This document shows positions 10,597 through 22,376 of a stretch of DNA of 64,000 nucleotides, one piece after another; positions within the stretch are counted from its first letter, which is position 1; every line of letters begins with the position of its first letter. A program made the position numbers and the translations under genes. The notes below the pieces were generated by a model that was given only the letters and a program-made list of their open reading frames with translations, ran no database searches and had not been told where the DNA came from. The stretch comes from Mermis nigrescens. Lineage: Eukaryota; Nematoda; Enoplea; Mermithida; Mermithidae. The stretch is taken from NCBI GenBank assembly GCA_036768485.1, contig JAVLUZ010000338.1, positions 1,294,958 through 1,358,957 on the forward strand, given 5' to 3'.

Positions 10597-11040
10597 GACA
10601 CAATTTTTCCGTATTTGGCAAAAATTTTCCCGGATGTACAAAGATTTTTTGGGACCATCTTTGTACATGTACAAAGATTTTAGGGAAGACAGAAATTGCA
10701 AAAAACGTCTATAGTTAGAAAAACATTTCTGGCACTTTGCGTCGAAATGAGTGATTGTGTGTTCTATATATCTTTATAATGGCAGAAATTGCATTTCAGA
10801 AGGAAAATGTCAAGTGTTTTGGCGCTTTGCGCCGTTTTACAATTCTCAGTGATTTTCGCCCTAAGAGACCCAGAAATTACCCACAACACACTACCAAAAT
10901 TCGAACAACTCTGTTTTTACCACACTAAAATTGCTACTGTACCATAAGATAGTACCAAAAAATTTGTGTCTGAAATATACAAAGACTTTTGGGGGCGATC
11001 TTTTGTACATGTACAAGCGGACCTTGTACAAAAAACACTG
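10597..11040 (-). mobile_element. Family A hAT-like MITE nested in F
   Basis: The right end is GTACAAAAAACACTG; the left end is worn. Both flanks carry tgcttctagac (left before 10597, right after 11040), consistent with a target duplication, and the uninterrupted F copy near 42610 has this site only once. Interior matches 62043-62478 in opposite orientation. Confidence 0.65.
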
Positions 11041-11928
11041 ACTGCTTCTAGACGTCTTTCTGCCTTGATTTCACAAGTTTTCCAGTGCTTTGCGCCAGAT
11101 TTTTATAAAGTCTAAGGAAGCTAATGATTTTCATCGCACAAAAATTGTCAAAAATTTCAAAATTTTTGGAAATATTGCATTAAAACTGATTTTATGTAAA
11201 AGTACACAATGTATAACACCAAAAAAACGCTATTTCGCGCTTATGGGCAAATTTCTGGACTTATGCTTGACTGTTTTGGGAAAATAGGGATACTCGCTTC
11301 CCTTAGGAAAATTCTAGATCTGCAACGGGTAAAATAGACTACATTCAACAGAATTTTATTCAATCCTTCTATTAGGAAAAAACTGTTGTCTCCTTAGCCT
11401 GCCCTAAATAAAGCGTCAATAGGCAATATTTGATGTTAAAGCGTGATTGTGTGTGACCGTATATACATAGGTACGTTGCATACTATATAATGTTCAGTGA
11501 ACCGCGAATACAATGTTCAGAATGGACAGCAACATTATTTGGAAAATCAGTATAGCATGTGCAGTGCAGACCAGACTGCATCTTATGCTATCCTATGACT
11601 TCCAGTGTTAACAAGAATTTACTGCAGCGATTTTCACAATTTCTGTTTCATTTTCATTTTCGTTTTTTTCCTAAAAATAAATATTTTACAATTGTGGTGA
11701 AGATAGACACTTTATTTGGTGTTATCTCCTTTTCTGCTATTATATTGTGCTCTGACTAAATTTAATAAGCATAATCTCAGCAATTAGTACGTTGGGTCAC
11801 TATGCAAAAAAATAAAAAAAATTCTCTGGCCTCTGGCCGATTTTTGGATGTCCTCCAGCTAGAGCACTGGAGTGGAAAAAATAGCCAGATTTGCAGGAGG
11901 CCGGAGCCGGATCTCCAGTCAATCACTT

Positions 11929-12100
11929 CATAGAACACACAATTACTCATTTTGGCACAAAGCGCCAAAAATTTCTGTGAATTTCAGGGCTTTTTGCAAT
12001 TTTTATCTTCCCAAAAATCTTTGTACATGAACAAAGACTGTCCCAAAAAGTCTTTGTACATTGGTAAAAATCTTTGACAAGTACAAAAAAAACAACACTG
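11929..12100 (+). mobile_element. Family A MITE, right-hand part
   Basis: It continues the family A copy broken at 9676: 'cacacaattactcatttt', 'cccaaaaatctttgtacat' and the terminus GTACAAAAAAAACAACACTG. Confidence 0.6.
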
Positions 12101-14850
12101 GGTAACATGGTCATAAATCATATATAAAAAATGAGTAATACATCATAAAAGAAGGTTAACCTAGCTTTGATCCTATTGGTTCATGATAATGGATTTGCAT
12201 GATGTGCATAGCTCACCAAAACGTTTTTCTCGAAAGTTCATGAAGTGAAACTATGATGACTTAAGAACTTTGTTTTTTCCAGACAATGAAATGAATTATA
12301 GGCTACATATGCATATTGTCCCTAGTTTAATGCTGCTCTACTAAATCAACTCTTATCATGGAAGTTTTTTCCAATTTTTCAATACTTTTAGTGAAAGCTA
12401 CTTTAAATCTCATCATGTCAAAACTCAGCCTTTGCCATAATGATTAGTCCTCTCTTTGAATAGATACAAATGAAAATATTTAAAATATTTTTGCTCCAAA
12501 ATCCGAGCTTCTTTGTTTATTTTCGAAAACAGTTGACCTCAATAGAGAAAACGTGATGCACAGTACTGCATGAATAAAAGAAATACAGAAGGATTTTAGA
12601 TTTTAATGGTAATTGAGGCAGCATAGGTCCGCCGGCTCGACGCCATCCATGTAATGTTATAACTTTTAGCACTATAGTTGTATGCCCTAATCCACAACGC
12701 TAAATTGAACAGAAATTGGGAAAAAATATTCATCAGTCTGATTTGTTAAACCTCACTCACTCACTGCTATATAAACCCTCACACAAGCATATTTTAATTT
12801 TTCCAACCAGCAATTTTTTGGATTAAATACTTATTTCTCAGTTTACTTAGAAAACAATTTAACTCAGTTCCTGAAAATTCATATTTTTCAGGTCCGGGTC
12901 TTCACTTTTGAAAACTTTGGGTCCGGATCCATGTCCAGATCCAGAAAAATTGTTGGATAGTGCTGGATCCGGGTCCGGAATACTTGGACTCAGTCCATCT
13001 CTACTGCCTAACTATGTTGACCACCCTGATTGTTCACGATGTGCATCTATTTGTGGGACTATAACAATGCCTTTAATGCATCCCATATACCTAATTTTGC
13101 GTTTATTATTCAGAAAGTCAGTAATCAGCTTACACTCCAAGTTCTAGTGGTTTTGGACGACTTCAGAAATTACGCCCAAACACAAACAATAAGTTAAAAG
13201 TTTTTCTTGTGTGTTTACCTTGTCTGGTCAGCTTCTTTTTTGCAGATTGTGTTTACTTAAGATAAATGGCTGCTGACAGACATTCTGAACTTGTGGGTCA
13301 GGTATGTGCTAATATTACCTGCAAGGTTTTAAATCGAGTACATATCTTTCTAATTAATCTTTTCTTATGTGAATGTTAGATGACTAAATTACTTGTTTAG
13401 TTGTATTTGCTGTGCGCCTGAATAGATGCTTTGTTCCTGGAAATGGCATTTATTGTATACAAAAGTTTAGCCCCATATTTCTTTTTTATTTGATACTTAT
13501 GCGCCTGAAAGGACGCTATTCTTTTTTGCTGGCAATTTATCCAAAGATTTTATTGAATAAAATTTCATAGAAATTAAAATTCTCAGTTTATTTGCTTGAT
13601 TCTGGCTTCTTTGACTAGTCATTTTGCGCTCCTAATTGAGCTTACACAACATTTTATTATTTATATCTTTATTTGTTAATCTTACAGATAAATACTCCTC
13701 TATTTATTCCATAAAGTTACTCTTTTCCATTCTTTAAGTCAAAAATGTGCTTAGTAATGAATAGATTCATCTGCTTCAGATTGTGATTTTTTATGCTTAT
13801 TAAGGATTTAACAGCTTTTAATGACATCCGCATCACATGTCAATCCTGTGTTGAATTTGCTTTGATGGCAAATTGAGGATTTGCTTCCTCTTCAGATCAG
13901 TTGCGGATCCCACATTTTTGAGAGAGTGCAGTACCCCAAATTTTTCATATGCAGTCAAACGCAAATGCAAATATTTGCTATTTACTTGTCAAATTAAGTT
14001 TTTAGCCATTTTGTATTGCCTTAATTTATTTGAAATTATATTTGGTGCAGAATGTTTTCAGAAATTTTCAAAATTCTTACATATTATGTACATAGATGGG
14101 CTTAAACCTTTTTAAATTGAGCTACCAAAAAATTTGTGCATTTCAAGCAAAAGGATGCTAAGAGACTTGAATTACTGCTCAATGTTGAGACAGTCTACTT
14201 TAAGCAATATGGAAATAGATTGAAGCATCTGAGGCGAAGCATAAAAATTTTTTAGGACTTATGCTAAAAGATGGGAAAACTAGGTTGAAATAGTTGTTTA
14301 TGGTTTAAAGATTGTTTCAAGAGTCATGAATATTTTTGATGGAACAAATAATATTCCTTAGAAAAATAAGGCATCAAGCTGCCAGGGGAATAAATAAATG
14401 TAATAAGTATAGAAATCCGAGAAATTTTGATAGTTAATGATCAAAAATTCAAACAATATCCATTCATTCTCTCGCCAGCTACATTGGGCCAGGGAGAGGC
14501 TATTGCCCCGCCCTCTGAAATTCACAATGCATGTGAGTAGAAACCCTTCATTTTTATTTGATTTTGATCATTCTGCTGCCTTTATAATATTCTTATGCAG
14601 ATTTTATTAGATAGGTTAGATTTTATTTGGTGCATTTTCCAGAAGTTGTATCAACTTTATTATATTTTGCTTTTATCTCCATATTGCTTTTGATACACAT
14701 AGCTACAATGAGCCAAACAACCAGCACAGTTTGCTGTTGATGCACAGCTTGTGTCTGTGCTCGGTTTGAAAAAGGACCTGGAAATACTTGCTTATTCTGC
14801 ACTCATAACGCTTTGTTGCATGCAAGTTTTTTTATCGCTCTAGAAGTATG
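12101..14850. other. No gene seen; one GGTCC-rich cluster
   Basis: Apart from a GGTCCGGGTC-rich patch (about 12892-13005) that resembles transposon sub-terminal sequence, ending in GTCCATCTCTACTG, I see no coding region, RNA or mobile-element ends in this stretch. Confidence 0.5.
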
Positions 14851-15618
14851 ACTAGCAAAGAAAAAATGCTCCAATGGAACAAAAAAGATGAATATACTTG
14901 GAATTGTGAATTATTATGGATGTAAAAGGAGGGGACTAGGAAAAATCTACCTAAAGTCGGAAAATCTGCTAAAAATTACACTTTCTCTAAGCAACACAAA
15001 AAAATCGATGTATATTCTGCGGCCAACAGATTAAAATAAATATTCAACCATAACAATGATTGAAACAGCAGCATCGTTAGCTATGCAGTAGCTATGGGAA
15101 ATGATATTAAGTAAACTAACAGTCTTCCAAGCCAATTGAATGAAATAGCAAACATCGAAGACAATTGAAGACATGGTTGGTTTAAAACAGTAGGAAACGC
15201 GTATGTTGACTTGAAACAGACTTAATGTAGATACACTAGCATGCCCGAAACGGTTGTGTGCACTAATCAATCGGCTCCTGCTTTGCTTGCTATAATGCTC
15301 ATAAAATAAAACAACTTTAAATACAATACCTCTTAGTTTTCTATCAATCAGGTGCCAGCAATTTAAAAAAGTAACCTTGATAGATTTCGTTTATACACTC
15401 TTATCTGAAACTTCGAACATTATTTAAAAAAGACACTTTTTTAGAGGCCGCAGAATATACATCGATTTTTTGCGTTGCTTAGAGAAAGTGTAATTTTTAG
15501 CAGATTTTCCGACTTTAGGTAGATTTTTCCTAGTCCCCTCCTTTTACATCCATAATAATTCACAATTCCAAGTATATTCATCGTTTTTGTTCCATTGGAG
15601 CATTTTTCTTTTGCTAGT
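14851..15618. mobile_element. Long-TIR DNA element (768 bp, 174-bp inverted arms)
   Basis: The arms 14851-15024 and 15446-15618 are inverted copies of each other with only scattered differences; they start ACTAGCAAA and end at a GGCC (15021-15024, 15446-15449). The 421-bp centre has no recognisable gene. No clear target duplication flanks it (gaagtatg on the left, acactact on the right), so the superfamily is uncertain; long arms suggest a Mutator-like or foldback element. Confidence 0.75.
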
Positions 15619-15921
15619 ACACTACTTTTAATTAGCGTGATTTCAGTACATCAGTCAGTAAACACAATCAGTAACATGCCATAATAATGACAACAGTCCA
15701 AGAACGCGGAAAACAATATTGTTCTTAACATCAGCATTATCCTTTTTAAACAAGACAACCTTATTGACACCATCCATTTTCAAATTGAAACTGCATTAAG
15801 TTATTTCTTCTTAATGTGCAGTTCACTTATAATCAAGCACAAAAATTTAACCAACGAATTCACATTGCAAATCCTCTCTCAATCAATACACAAGCACAAT
15901 GTGTTGTGACTTTTGAAATTG

Positions 15922-16053
15922 AAAACACCCAATTTTCAATTTTCAAATTGAAAATTGGATCAATTTTCAAATTGAAAATTGGATCAATTTTCAAATTGAA
16001 AATTGGTGAAATTGAAAATTGAGTCAATTTTCAAATTGAAAATTGGGTGTTTG
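15922..16053. repeat. Array of a ~24-bp palindromic unit
   Basis: At least four units built on CAATTTTCAA and its complement TTGAAAATTG, three of them joined by 'ggat' or 'gagt' spacers. The array ends are themselves inverted (AACACCC at the left, GGGTGTT at the right), so the whole 130 bp could fold as one cruciform. Confidence 0.8.
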
Positions 16054-16429
16054 AATTTGCGATAAAGAAAATAATCAAAAGATAGTCACTTGGTTTATTT
16101 AAGCCGAGTAATAAAATAACGACCGTCCACCAATTCCAAACAAAACGCGACTAATCTGATCACTATGAAAAAGTTTTGAAAAATGAGCTTGCTAAGCGAG
16201 AGTTGTAAACCAAGAGAAACTTAAAGTTAAAACCTACCATTAAATTATAAGAGAATTATAAAAGATTGTAAACTTCAAGAAAATGGAAAAGGCGGGATAT
16301 TGGTAAATTAGAAGGCAAAGTTTTTCGGCAAAAATTCAAAAACTTCACGCAAATATCAAATGTAAGGAACACTAACGCTTTGATTTGGTAGTAAAATAAA
16401 TTTGTAGTATAGACTACATATTAACAGCA

Positions 16430-18620
16430 AATGAATAGTGCAAACTTTACACAACTACTAGGTGTAAAGAATACTAACAGTTTACGGCTTATTAATGTAC
16501 ATGATTACAATAAAGCTGCATATCTTTGTCGACTTCTGTGCACAGTAGTGTGATTGCTGGTTCATTTTAAACCACTTTTGCACGCAATTTACATCAATCA
16601 AAACGATAGCTCTCCATGTGCAAGATTTTGTGAAACATATTATAAACATGGCTAAGAAAGATTTAACTTTAATGCAACCCATTTAAGACAAAATTACATC
16701 TCTTCAATCATCTAAGGACACTTGAACATAATTTTTAAATCACTTTTGATTACTTTTGAGGGTAAACAAACTCACTTAATTGATGTCTCACATATGAATC
16801 CTTGAAAATTTCTTGACTTCAGTTACAAAGTCTCTGCAAGTCTATCGAATTAAGGTTAACATGTAACGTAAACTTTACACAAACACATGGCGTAAAGAAT
16901 ATTTTAGTCGGATTCGTAATTTTGATATTGCTCCGATATTTCTTTCAACATTTATGGAAAAATGAGTCTCCATAATGTTTTAAGGACAATAAATATTTGG
17001 TTTAAACCACTTTGCAATACTACTGAGTGTAAGCAAGCGCGCCCAACTGACGTATATATTTCATTCCCTGTAAATTTTTATATCTCAGGAAAAAATTTCG
17101 GTTTTTGCAATGCTCTAGAACAAAGACTAACATGCAGTGTAAAAATTACTCGGATATTATGATCAACATTCATGAAAAAATTATGTCTCTACAATGGTCT
17201 GAGGACATATAAACAATGAATGTAAACTACTTTACATCACTGTTGGATGTAAACAAACGCGCCTACGTGACGTCTCACATTTGATCCTTTGAAAACTTCT
17301 AGACTCCAAGAAAAAATTAGGTTTCGGGAATGCTCAAAAACGAAGATAAAATACAGATGTAGTGTAAACTTCATGTAAACACCTAGTGTAAAGAAGATTT
17401 TAGTCAGATTCGTAATTTTGATATTGTTCCGATATTACGATTACATATTTATGAAAAAATTAAGTCTACATAATGTTCTATGGGCGAACTAACAATTGGT
17501 GTAAACTACTTTACAACACCGTAGAGTGTAAACATATGCGCCAGACTGGCATATCAAATATGGTTCCTGGTCCATTTCTAGACTTGATAAACGTGTCCCT
17601 GACTCGTAACCGGAGAAGCAGGCAGAAAAAACAAGACAGAAACGCATTTTAAACTCCAAATTTTTGACATTACACTCGCTAAATATTAATGTATAGACAA
17701 TTTGCTTTGACATGCACCCGATATAAAGCACTTTATTTTTATTCTATTGGACTTATCCCGACTTCTGGACGGAGAAAGTGGCGAACAAAAAACGCAACAA
17801 AAAACGTATTTTCCATCATTTAGAACACTGTAAACTTTAAAATTCCGTACCGAACTCCCCATTGAGTTTAAAGAAATTCGGTTTGGTACAATTTGTAGCT
17901 TTTAAATCGTAGTACATTCCTGTGTGCCAAAATTCTGTTGCAAAAATTATTTGGCATGATTTATCAATCAAACTTCGGAAAAAACGTGTTTTTTCGCCCA
18001 TTTTTTACCTCTGATTTCGAACTTTACACCCCCATAAATAACTCAATATTGCGTTTTTTTAAATGCGGTTTGCTGCGATGTTTAGCCCCTGTAGAGCACT
18101 TTATTAACGCTGTCTTCGATTTGCACTGACTCATAAGCGGAAAAATTTGGCAGAGAAATCTTAGTTAAAATCCGTTTTTTACACCATCCACTAGAGTGTA
18201 AACTTTAAACCCCAGGATCTAACTCACCATAGAGCATAGAAGACTTTGCTTATATGCAGAATGTAGCCCTTGATCCGCTCTACATTTCTGTCAGAAAACA
18301 TTTTAAAAACCTCATAACCGGAGTTAGTACAGGACATAGGAAGGTTGAAACTTCGACCAAAAAGTGCTTTTTCACCCCCAGATTTTCGCACTCTTTACAC
18401 TGCCGTTCGATAACTAATGCGAATTTCAAAAAAAAGTGTCATCTGTAGAATTCATCCTCTATTATCCTATCCTGTTCAATCTTTCGAGTCATCAATACTC
18501 AGTTGTCCACATGCCGCAGTAAAAAGGTTCCAAAATTTGTCCTATGTTATAACGTTACACAAAAACTTTACACCTTCTTTACACAGTCAATTTTGAGTTT
18601 CAAGAAAAACAAAAAAACAC
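16430..18620. repeat. Decayed tandem array with recurring gtgtaaac / tttacac motifs
   Basis: Blocks recur at about 220-280 bp: 'gattcgtaattttgatatt.ctccgatatt' at about 16912 and 17404; 'tatgaaaaaatta.gtct.cataatg' at about 16950, 17172 and 17450; 'gtaaactactttaca' at about 17222 and 17498; 'gtaaacaaacgcgcc'-like pieces after each. Units are clearly related near 16690-17560 and fade beyond. No coding potential. Confidence 0.55.
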
Positions 18621-19344
18621 GGGCAGCGAATTTTTTATTACCTTTCTTTTAAAAAAACCGCACCTTCCAGAAGTGTCCCGTTATAGCTGTAGGGGGGGGT
18701 GCACTAGGTGTTGGGGGTACTCAAGTATATTATAGGTACGTGCTAACACGCTACCTAAGATAATGTCAAGTAGGAGACATTAAAATTTTAAGCTTGTGAA
18801 TTAGATTCCTGTAAATGTGCCGCGCCATGTAAGGCTAATCAAAATGATGCATCTTTTTTCCATGACATAATAATAAAAATAATAATATTAATAATAATAA
18901 TAATGATAATAATATGATATTAATGATAGTAAAAAATAAATAATAAAAATACCAACAATGATAATAATAATATTAATAATAATAATTATTATTATAATTA
19001 TTGTAAATAATAATAATAATAAATTAATAATATTGTTGATGTATCTGATAAGGTAATAATATGAATGACTTTAAGTCTTAAAAATTATCTAGAAGCATGT
19101 GGTGCGACCATATAAAATTACTATCATCCAAACTTATATGTAGTGGGGATGGCGGTCTTCCATTCGATTTAAGTCATCCCTCCATCTACCCCCTAGTTAG
19201 GAATTTTTTTCTCCTTTTTGACACAACGCATTTGTACTTGCAGAGATTTTTTGTTTATGTAGAATATATCACAAGCACACTCAGAGGGGTATTAGGGTTC
19301 CCCATACCAGGACTTCAGAAAGGAATACCCTCCCCTTTGGCTAT
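18621..19344. repeat. AAT-rich simple repeat (about 18868-19030), otherwise featureless
   Basis: About 160 bp of imperfect (AAT)n/(ATT)n. The remaining sequence up to the LTR shows no gene. Confidence 0.7.
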
Positions 19345-20415
19345 TGTCAAGTACAAAACATGATTCACTCATTTTCCTAAAATGAATTGTTTATGATCAT
19401 GCAAAATTATATTTAAAAAAGTACGCTTTAATGATGAAAATTAGTGAATAACGTTATGCATATTATTTTATGACTTTCTGTAATCACATACAAACCACGT
19501 AAATCCTATAATGCATTGTAATTGATAGCCTTTTTGCGCACGATATAGGTAATTTGCACAAATTTAAGATGTAACCGTATGTAGGCATACTAATACGATG
19601 CGAGAATCCGTTTGCAAAGGAAACTGATATAAGACGCGAATGGAAATTGACTTAAGCGATTAGAAGCTTTAGACAAAGAACCAGAAGCCAGTTTCCGTTT
19701 GACAGTTATCCGGACTTAATCCGGATAATCCCCAATAAATTTATAAAAATACATATCTTATAGTATAGCTGGTGTAATGAAGTATAGGCTGACTAAAGCA
19801 CGTATGTATATGCTAATCCGCCATTAACATGCAATTACGTACATGCCCTGCAAATGATGTACGAGTAATAAACAATAACCACACGTAAATTACGGACTTT
19901 GCCAGAACAATGGGGTCTGGGGAGGGCAAAAGTTCAGGACAAAAGGCAATATGCAAAATATGCTGAAAAGTCATGGACACTCAAACTCAGTTTCTCACTC
20001 AAATCAAACAGCCAAACCAGACCAAACCAGATTCAGCAATCAATCACTTAACTGAAACTTAAGCATCATTTCCGAAGTCTATAAAAAGCAGATTAAAGAG
20101 GCAAAGAGGCTCAGTACCTTGTGTGCGGTCATTAACTCCGGCGTAGCGTTCTAAGTTTTCTACAGCGAGGATGTCTCAACTCGTTTAGCAACGTCTACTA
20201 CATCACAGTTTTAATTATTATTCGCCTTCAATTTAAATCCGTTTATTGCAAATAATTTTCTTTTTCATCATATTTCGTCAACGCTTTATCACTTGTAAGT
20301 AAATTTAAATTATTTAGCTATCTGTCTTGTCAAATAAGCGGGATTACCCCCAAACCACGGCCCTCCGTTAGGCAGATACAGTGAATCAATGAGAACGTTT
20401 TGCCCGAACCTAACA
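19345..20415 (+). repeat. 5' LTR of element P (1071 bp)
   Basis: TGTCAAGTAC...CCTAACA, TG...CA ends, matching 30762-31829 with a few point changes and short gaps. It contains a TATA box and, at 20295, a strong splice-donor-like GTAAGT in the part expected to be transcribed. Confidence 0.93.
20080..20087 (+). promoter_or_regulatory. TATA box in 5' LTR
   Basis: TATAAAAA, kept in the 3' LTR at 31494. Transcription would start roughly 25-35 bases on, about 20110, making the LTR U3 long and R-U5 about 300 bp. Confidence 0.6.
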
Positions 20416-20417
20416 CG

Positions 20418-20437
20418 TGGCACAGAAAGTAGGATCC
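20418..20437 (+). other. Primer-binding site of element P
   Basis: TGGCACAGAAAGTAGGATCC starts two bases after the LTR. The TGG and the GTAGGAT part resemble the complement of tRNA-Ser 3' ends used by some insect Gypsy elements; this identification is from memory and tentative. Confidence 0.65.
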
Positions 20438-21101
20438 CGTCCTTCTGAAAATCGCCTTTCTAGCATTCACGAAACTTTAATTGATTTCGAATCCGTTTTG
20501 AATATTTTAGAGAGAGAAAGAAAGCGTCCCAAAATTTTGAAGAATCTTGGACTGATTCCGAATTTATTTTAAATCACGACCCGATGGCAAATTAATTCTA
20601 TCCTTGTAGAATTATTTTTCTGTTTCTAGAGGAACGTAGGCGGTGAAACGATTCTTCCGATAGTCCAGTGAAAGAACAGAAAAACTTTTTGGCTACTATT
20701 TTTCTGATTTCTAAGGAACGTAGGCGGTGAAATAATCTTCCGATAGTCCAGTGAAGAGTCAGAAAGAGAAAAGGCTAAAAATTTGCTAATTCTCTTTATT
20801 GTGAGCTGCGATAAATCTCAGGAGGAACCGGGTGAAGCGCAGTCTCCGAATCTTTAAAATTGATATAAATTAAGCGGTGTGAAAACGCCGATAAATATTT
20901 GATTATTTGAATTATTTTATTTTTCCTGACCCTTTTTCGTGATTTCGGTCAGAAGGTGGCCACAATTATTTTTGTTGAACTCGTCCGGCCGGTGTTTTCA
21001 GCAACCCAATTCCCAAAACTAAACCAATTATCGTGTGATTTCGCATTTTCGTGGGGACGGAAAAAGGACGGAGGTAAAGCCTAATAGAATAAAAGCTTTA
21101 A
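20438..21101 (+). other. Untranslated leader of element P with a direct repeat
   Basis: No ORF. A block starting GGAACGTAGGCGGTGAAA and ending GATAGTCCAGTGAA occurs twice (20631-20672 and 20715-20754). Duplicated leader elements could be packaging or dimerisation structures, which is inference. Confidence 0.6.
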
Positions 21102-22373
21102 ACTACGGATTCTAGTTCAGAAAGTTTCGAAAAGGAAGAAAACGGGCAAAAAAGTGCGGAAAATTCTGAAATTTCTGATCCTGAATTTCAAACTACTCTT
21201 CAGGCTCATCAAAGTTTTTTAGACTCGATTTTTACTGGGACTCGGGAAAATATTCTTGAAGCCCACCATACATTTCTTGACTCGCTTCTTGAGAGTGATC
21301 TAGGACACCCCGCAGTCCAAAGCACACCCATAATTCAATATTCCAAATCGAGTCCCAATATTTCAGAACTGGTGCGAGAAAGGGACCCAGCGTTTTCCCA
21401 GATAGATACTCCGTTAATTAAGAAATTTTTGATTCAAAGATCTGAAACACCTTTTACGAGACAAATGATGAATGATAATCAACAATTAGAAGACGCTTTT
21501 AGACGTGCTTTTGAAGTTTATGGCGAACCACTGAATCAACAGATGAGAGAACTTAGAGATGTCGTAGAACAAGGGAGTTTTGCAGCTCAAGCCCCAGGAG
21601 TGGACCCCCTTCTCCGATTAGGTGCTCTAATGAATGCAAGACCATTTAAGTCATTTTCCGGCGCTTTTGGGGAAAATTTTGGAGAATGGTTTAAACAGTT
21701 TCAAAAATTGATGGTTTTACAAGGTGTCTCAAATACCGATGACACCTATAGAATCGCATTTTTAGAGTCAAATTTCACTGGAACTGCTTTAGCCACTCTT
21801 ACTGATATTTTAAAAACTCTGCAACACCCGAATTTTGATGATGTCATAGAAGAACTCAGGCAGGCGTTCCCAGAGGGACGGGACTCTGACATTTATCAGG
21901 GGTTAATTTATGACGCAACACAAAAAAGGACTGAAGCCGTCTTGGAATTCGCTGAAAGATTGAAAAAGCTAGCTAAGTCAGCTTACCCTCAACTTTCGGA
22001 AGGAGACCAAGAATCTATTGTAAAACCGATATTTATAAGAGGGCTATTACCTAAAATTTATCAGGGGCTAAAATATCAGGAAACTGAAAATTTAAAAGAT
22101 GCGATTAAAAAGGCTGTTTACACTGAACAGCAGGTTTTTCGTGAGCAAATACAGGGTTATCCTACCAACACGGAAGCTAGAAGTAACTCTAATTTATCCG
22201 TTATGCCTTCAGTTAAAATGGATGATCAAATCCGCGAGATGCGTGGCTTAATCGACAAGGCCAGGCAGAATTTCAATGCTCGAGCCATTTGCAACCATTG
22301 CGGCGATTTTGGCCATTGGGCCGCACAATGCCACTTTCGTGAAAATCGCCGCCCGAATGGAGCCGAAAATTGA
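21102..22373 (+). CDS. gag: Gag: matrix-like N-terminus, capsid and CCHC nucleocapsid
   Basis: The frame is open from a TAA at 21099 but has no ATG until 21464, so the start may have been lost or come from a spliced leader. After an acidic N-terminus come capsid landmarks: FKSFSGAFGENFGEWFKQF, YRIAFLESNFTG, FPEGRDSDIYQGLIYD, VLEFAERLKKLAKSAYP, IFIRGLLPKIYQGLKY. A CCHC zinc knuckle (CNHCGDFGHWAAQC) lies close to the end. A TGA (22371-22373) stops the frame, but the same frame reopens at once (ATG 22377). The minus copy reads from knuckle to tail without a stop, so the TGA is either decay or a read-through site. Confidence 0.88.
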   Translation, partial: TTDSSSESFEKEENGQKSAENSEISDPEFQTTLQAHQSFLDSIFTGTRENILEAHHTFLDSLLESDLGHPAVQSTPIIQYSKSSPNISELVRERDPAFSQIDTPLIKKFLIQRSETPFTRQMMNDNQQLEDAFRRAFEVYGEPLNQQMRELRDVVEQGSFAAQAPGVDPLLRLGALMNARPFKSFSGAFGENFGEWFKQFQKLMVLQGVSNTDDTYRIAFLESNFTGTALATLTDILKTLQHPNFDDVIEELRQAFPEGRDSDIYQGLIYDATQKRTEAVLEFAERLKKLAKSAYPQLSEGDQESIVKPIFIRGLLPKIYQGLKYQETENLKDAIKKAVYTEQQVFREQIQGYPTNTEARSNSNLSVMPSVKMDDQIREMRGLIDKARQNFNARAICNHCGDFGHWAAQCHFRENRRPNGAEN

Positions 22374-22376
22374 GCA

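Larger units (their letters stand above)
9956..11328 (+). mobile_element. Family F hAT-like element (carries nested B and A)
   Basis: It begins CAGGGGCGGATTTAAGG and ends near GATCTGCAACGG, matching the better-bounded copy at 41930-43379 (CAGAGGCGGGG...GATCCACCACTG). Shared interior blocks include 'ggatatgcaatttgcaatgatttt', 'gcatagttttctt' and 'ttgcgccagatttttgt'. Two nested MITEs (9992-10276, about 10597-11040) interrupt it. Confidence 0.6.
9677..11928. mobile_element. Family H hAT-like element with GGAGCCGG-rich ends (2.25 kb)
   Basis: Left end TAGTGATCGACCGGAG and right end CTCCAGTCAATCACTT are inverted repeats; both sub-terminal regions are rich in GGCCGGAGCCGG. It splits a family A copy, whose broken halves are flanked by tatagaag (9669-9676) and catagaac (11929-11936), an 8-bp target duplication with two changes. 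The interior holds family F, which holds B and A copies. No transposase. Confidence 0.6.
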
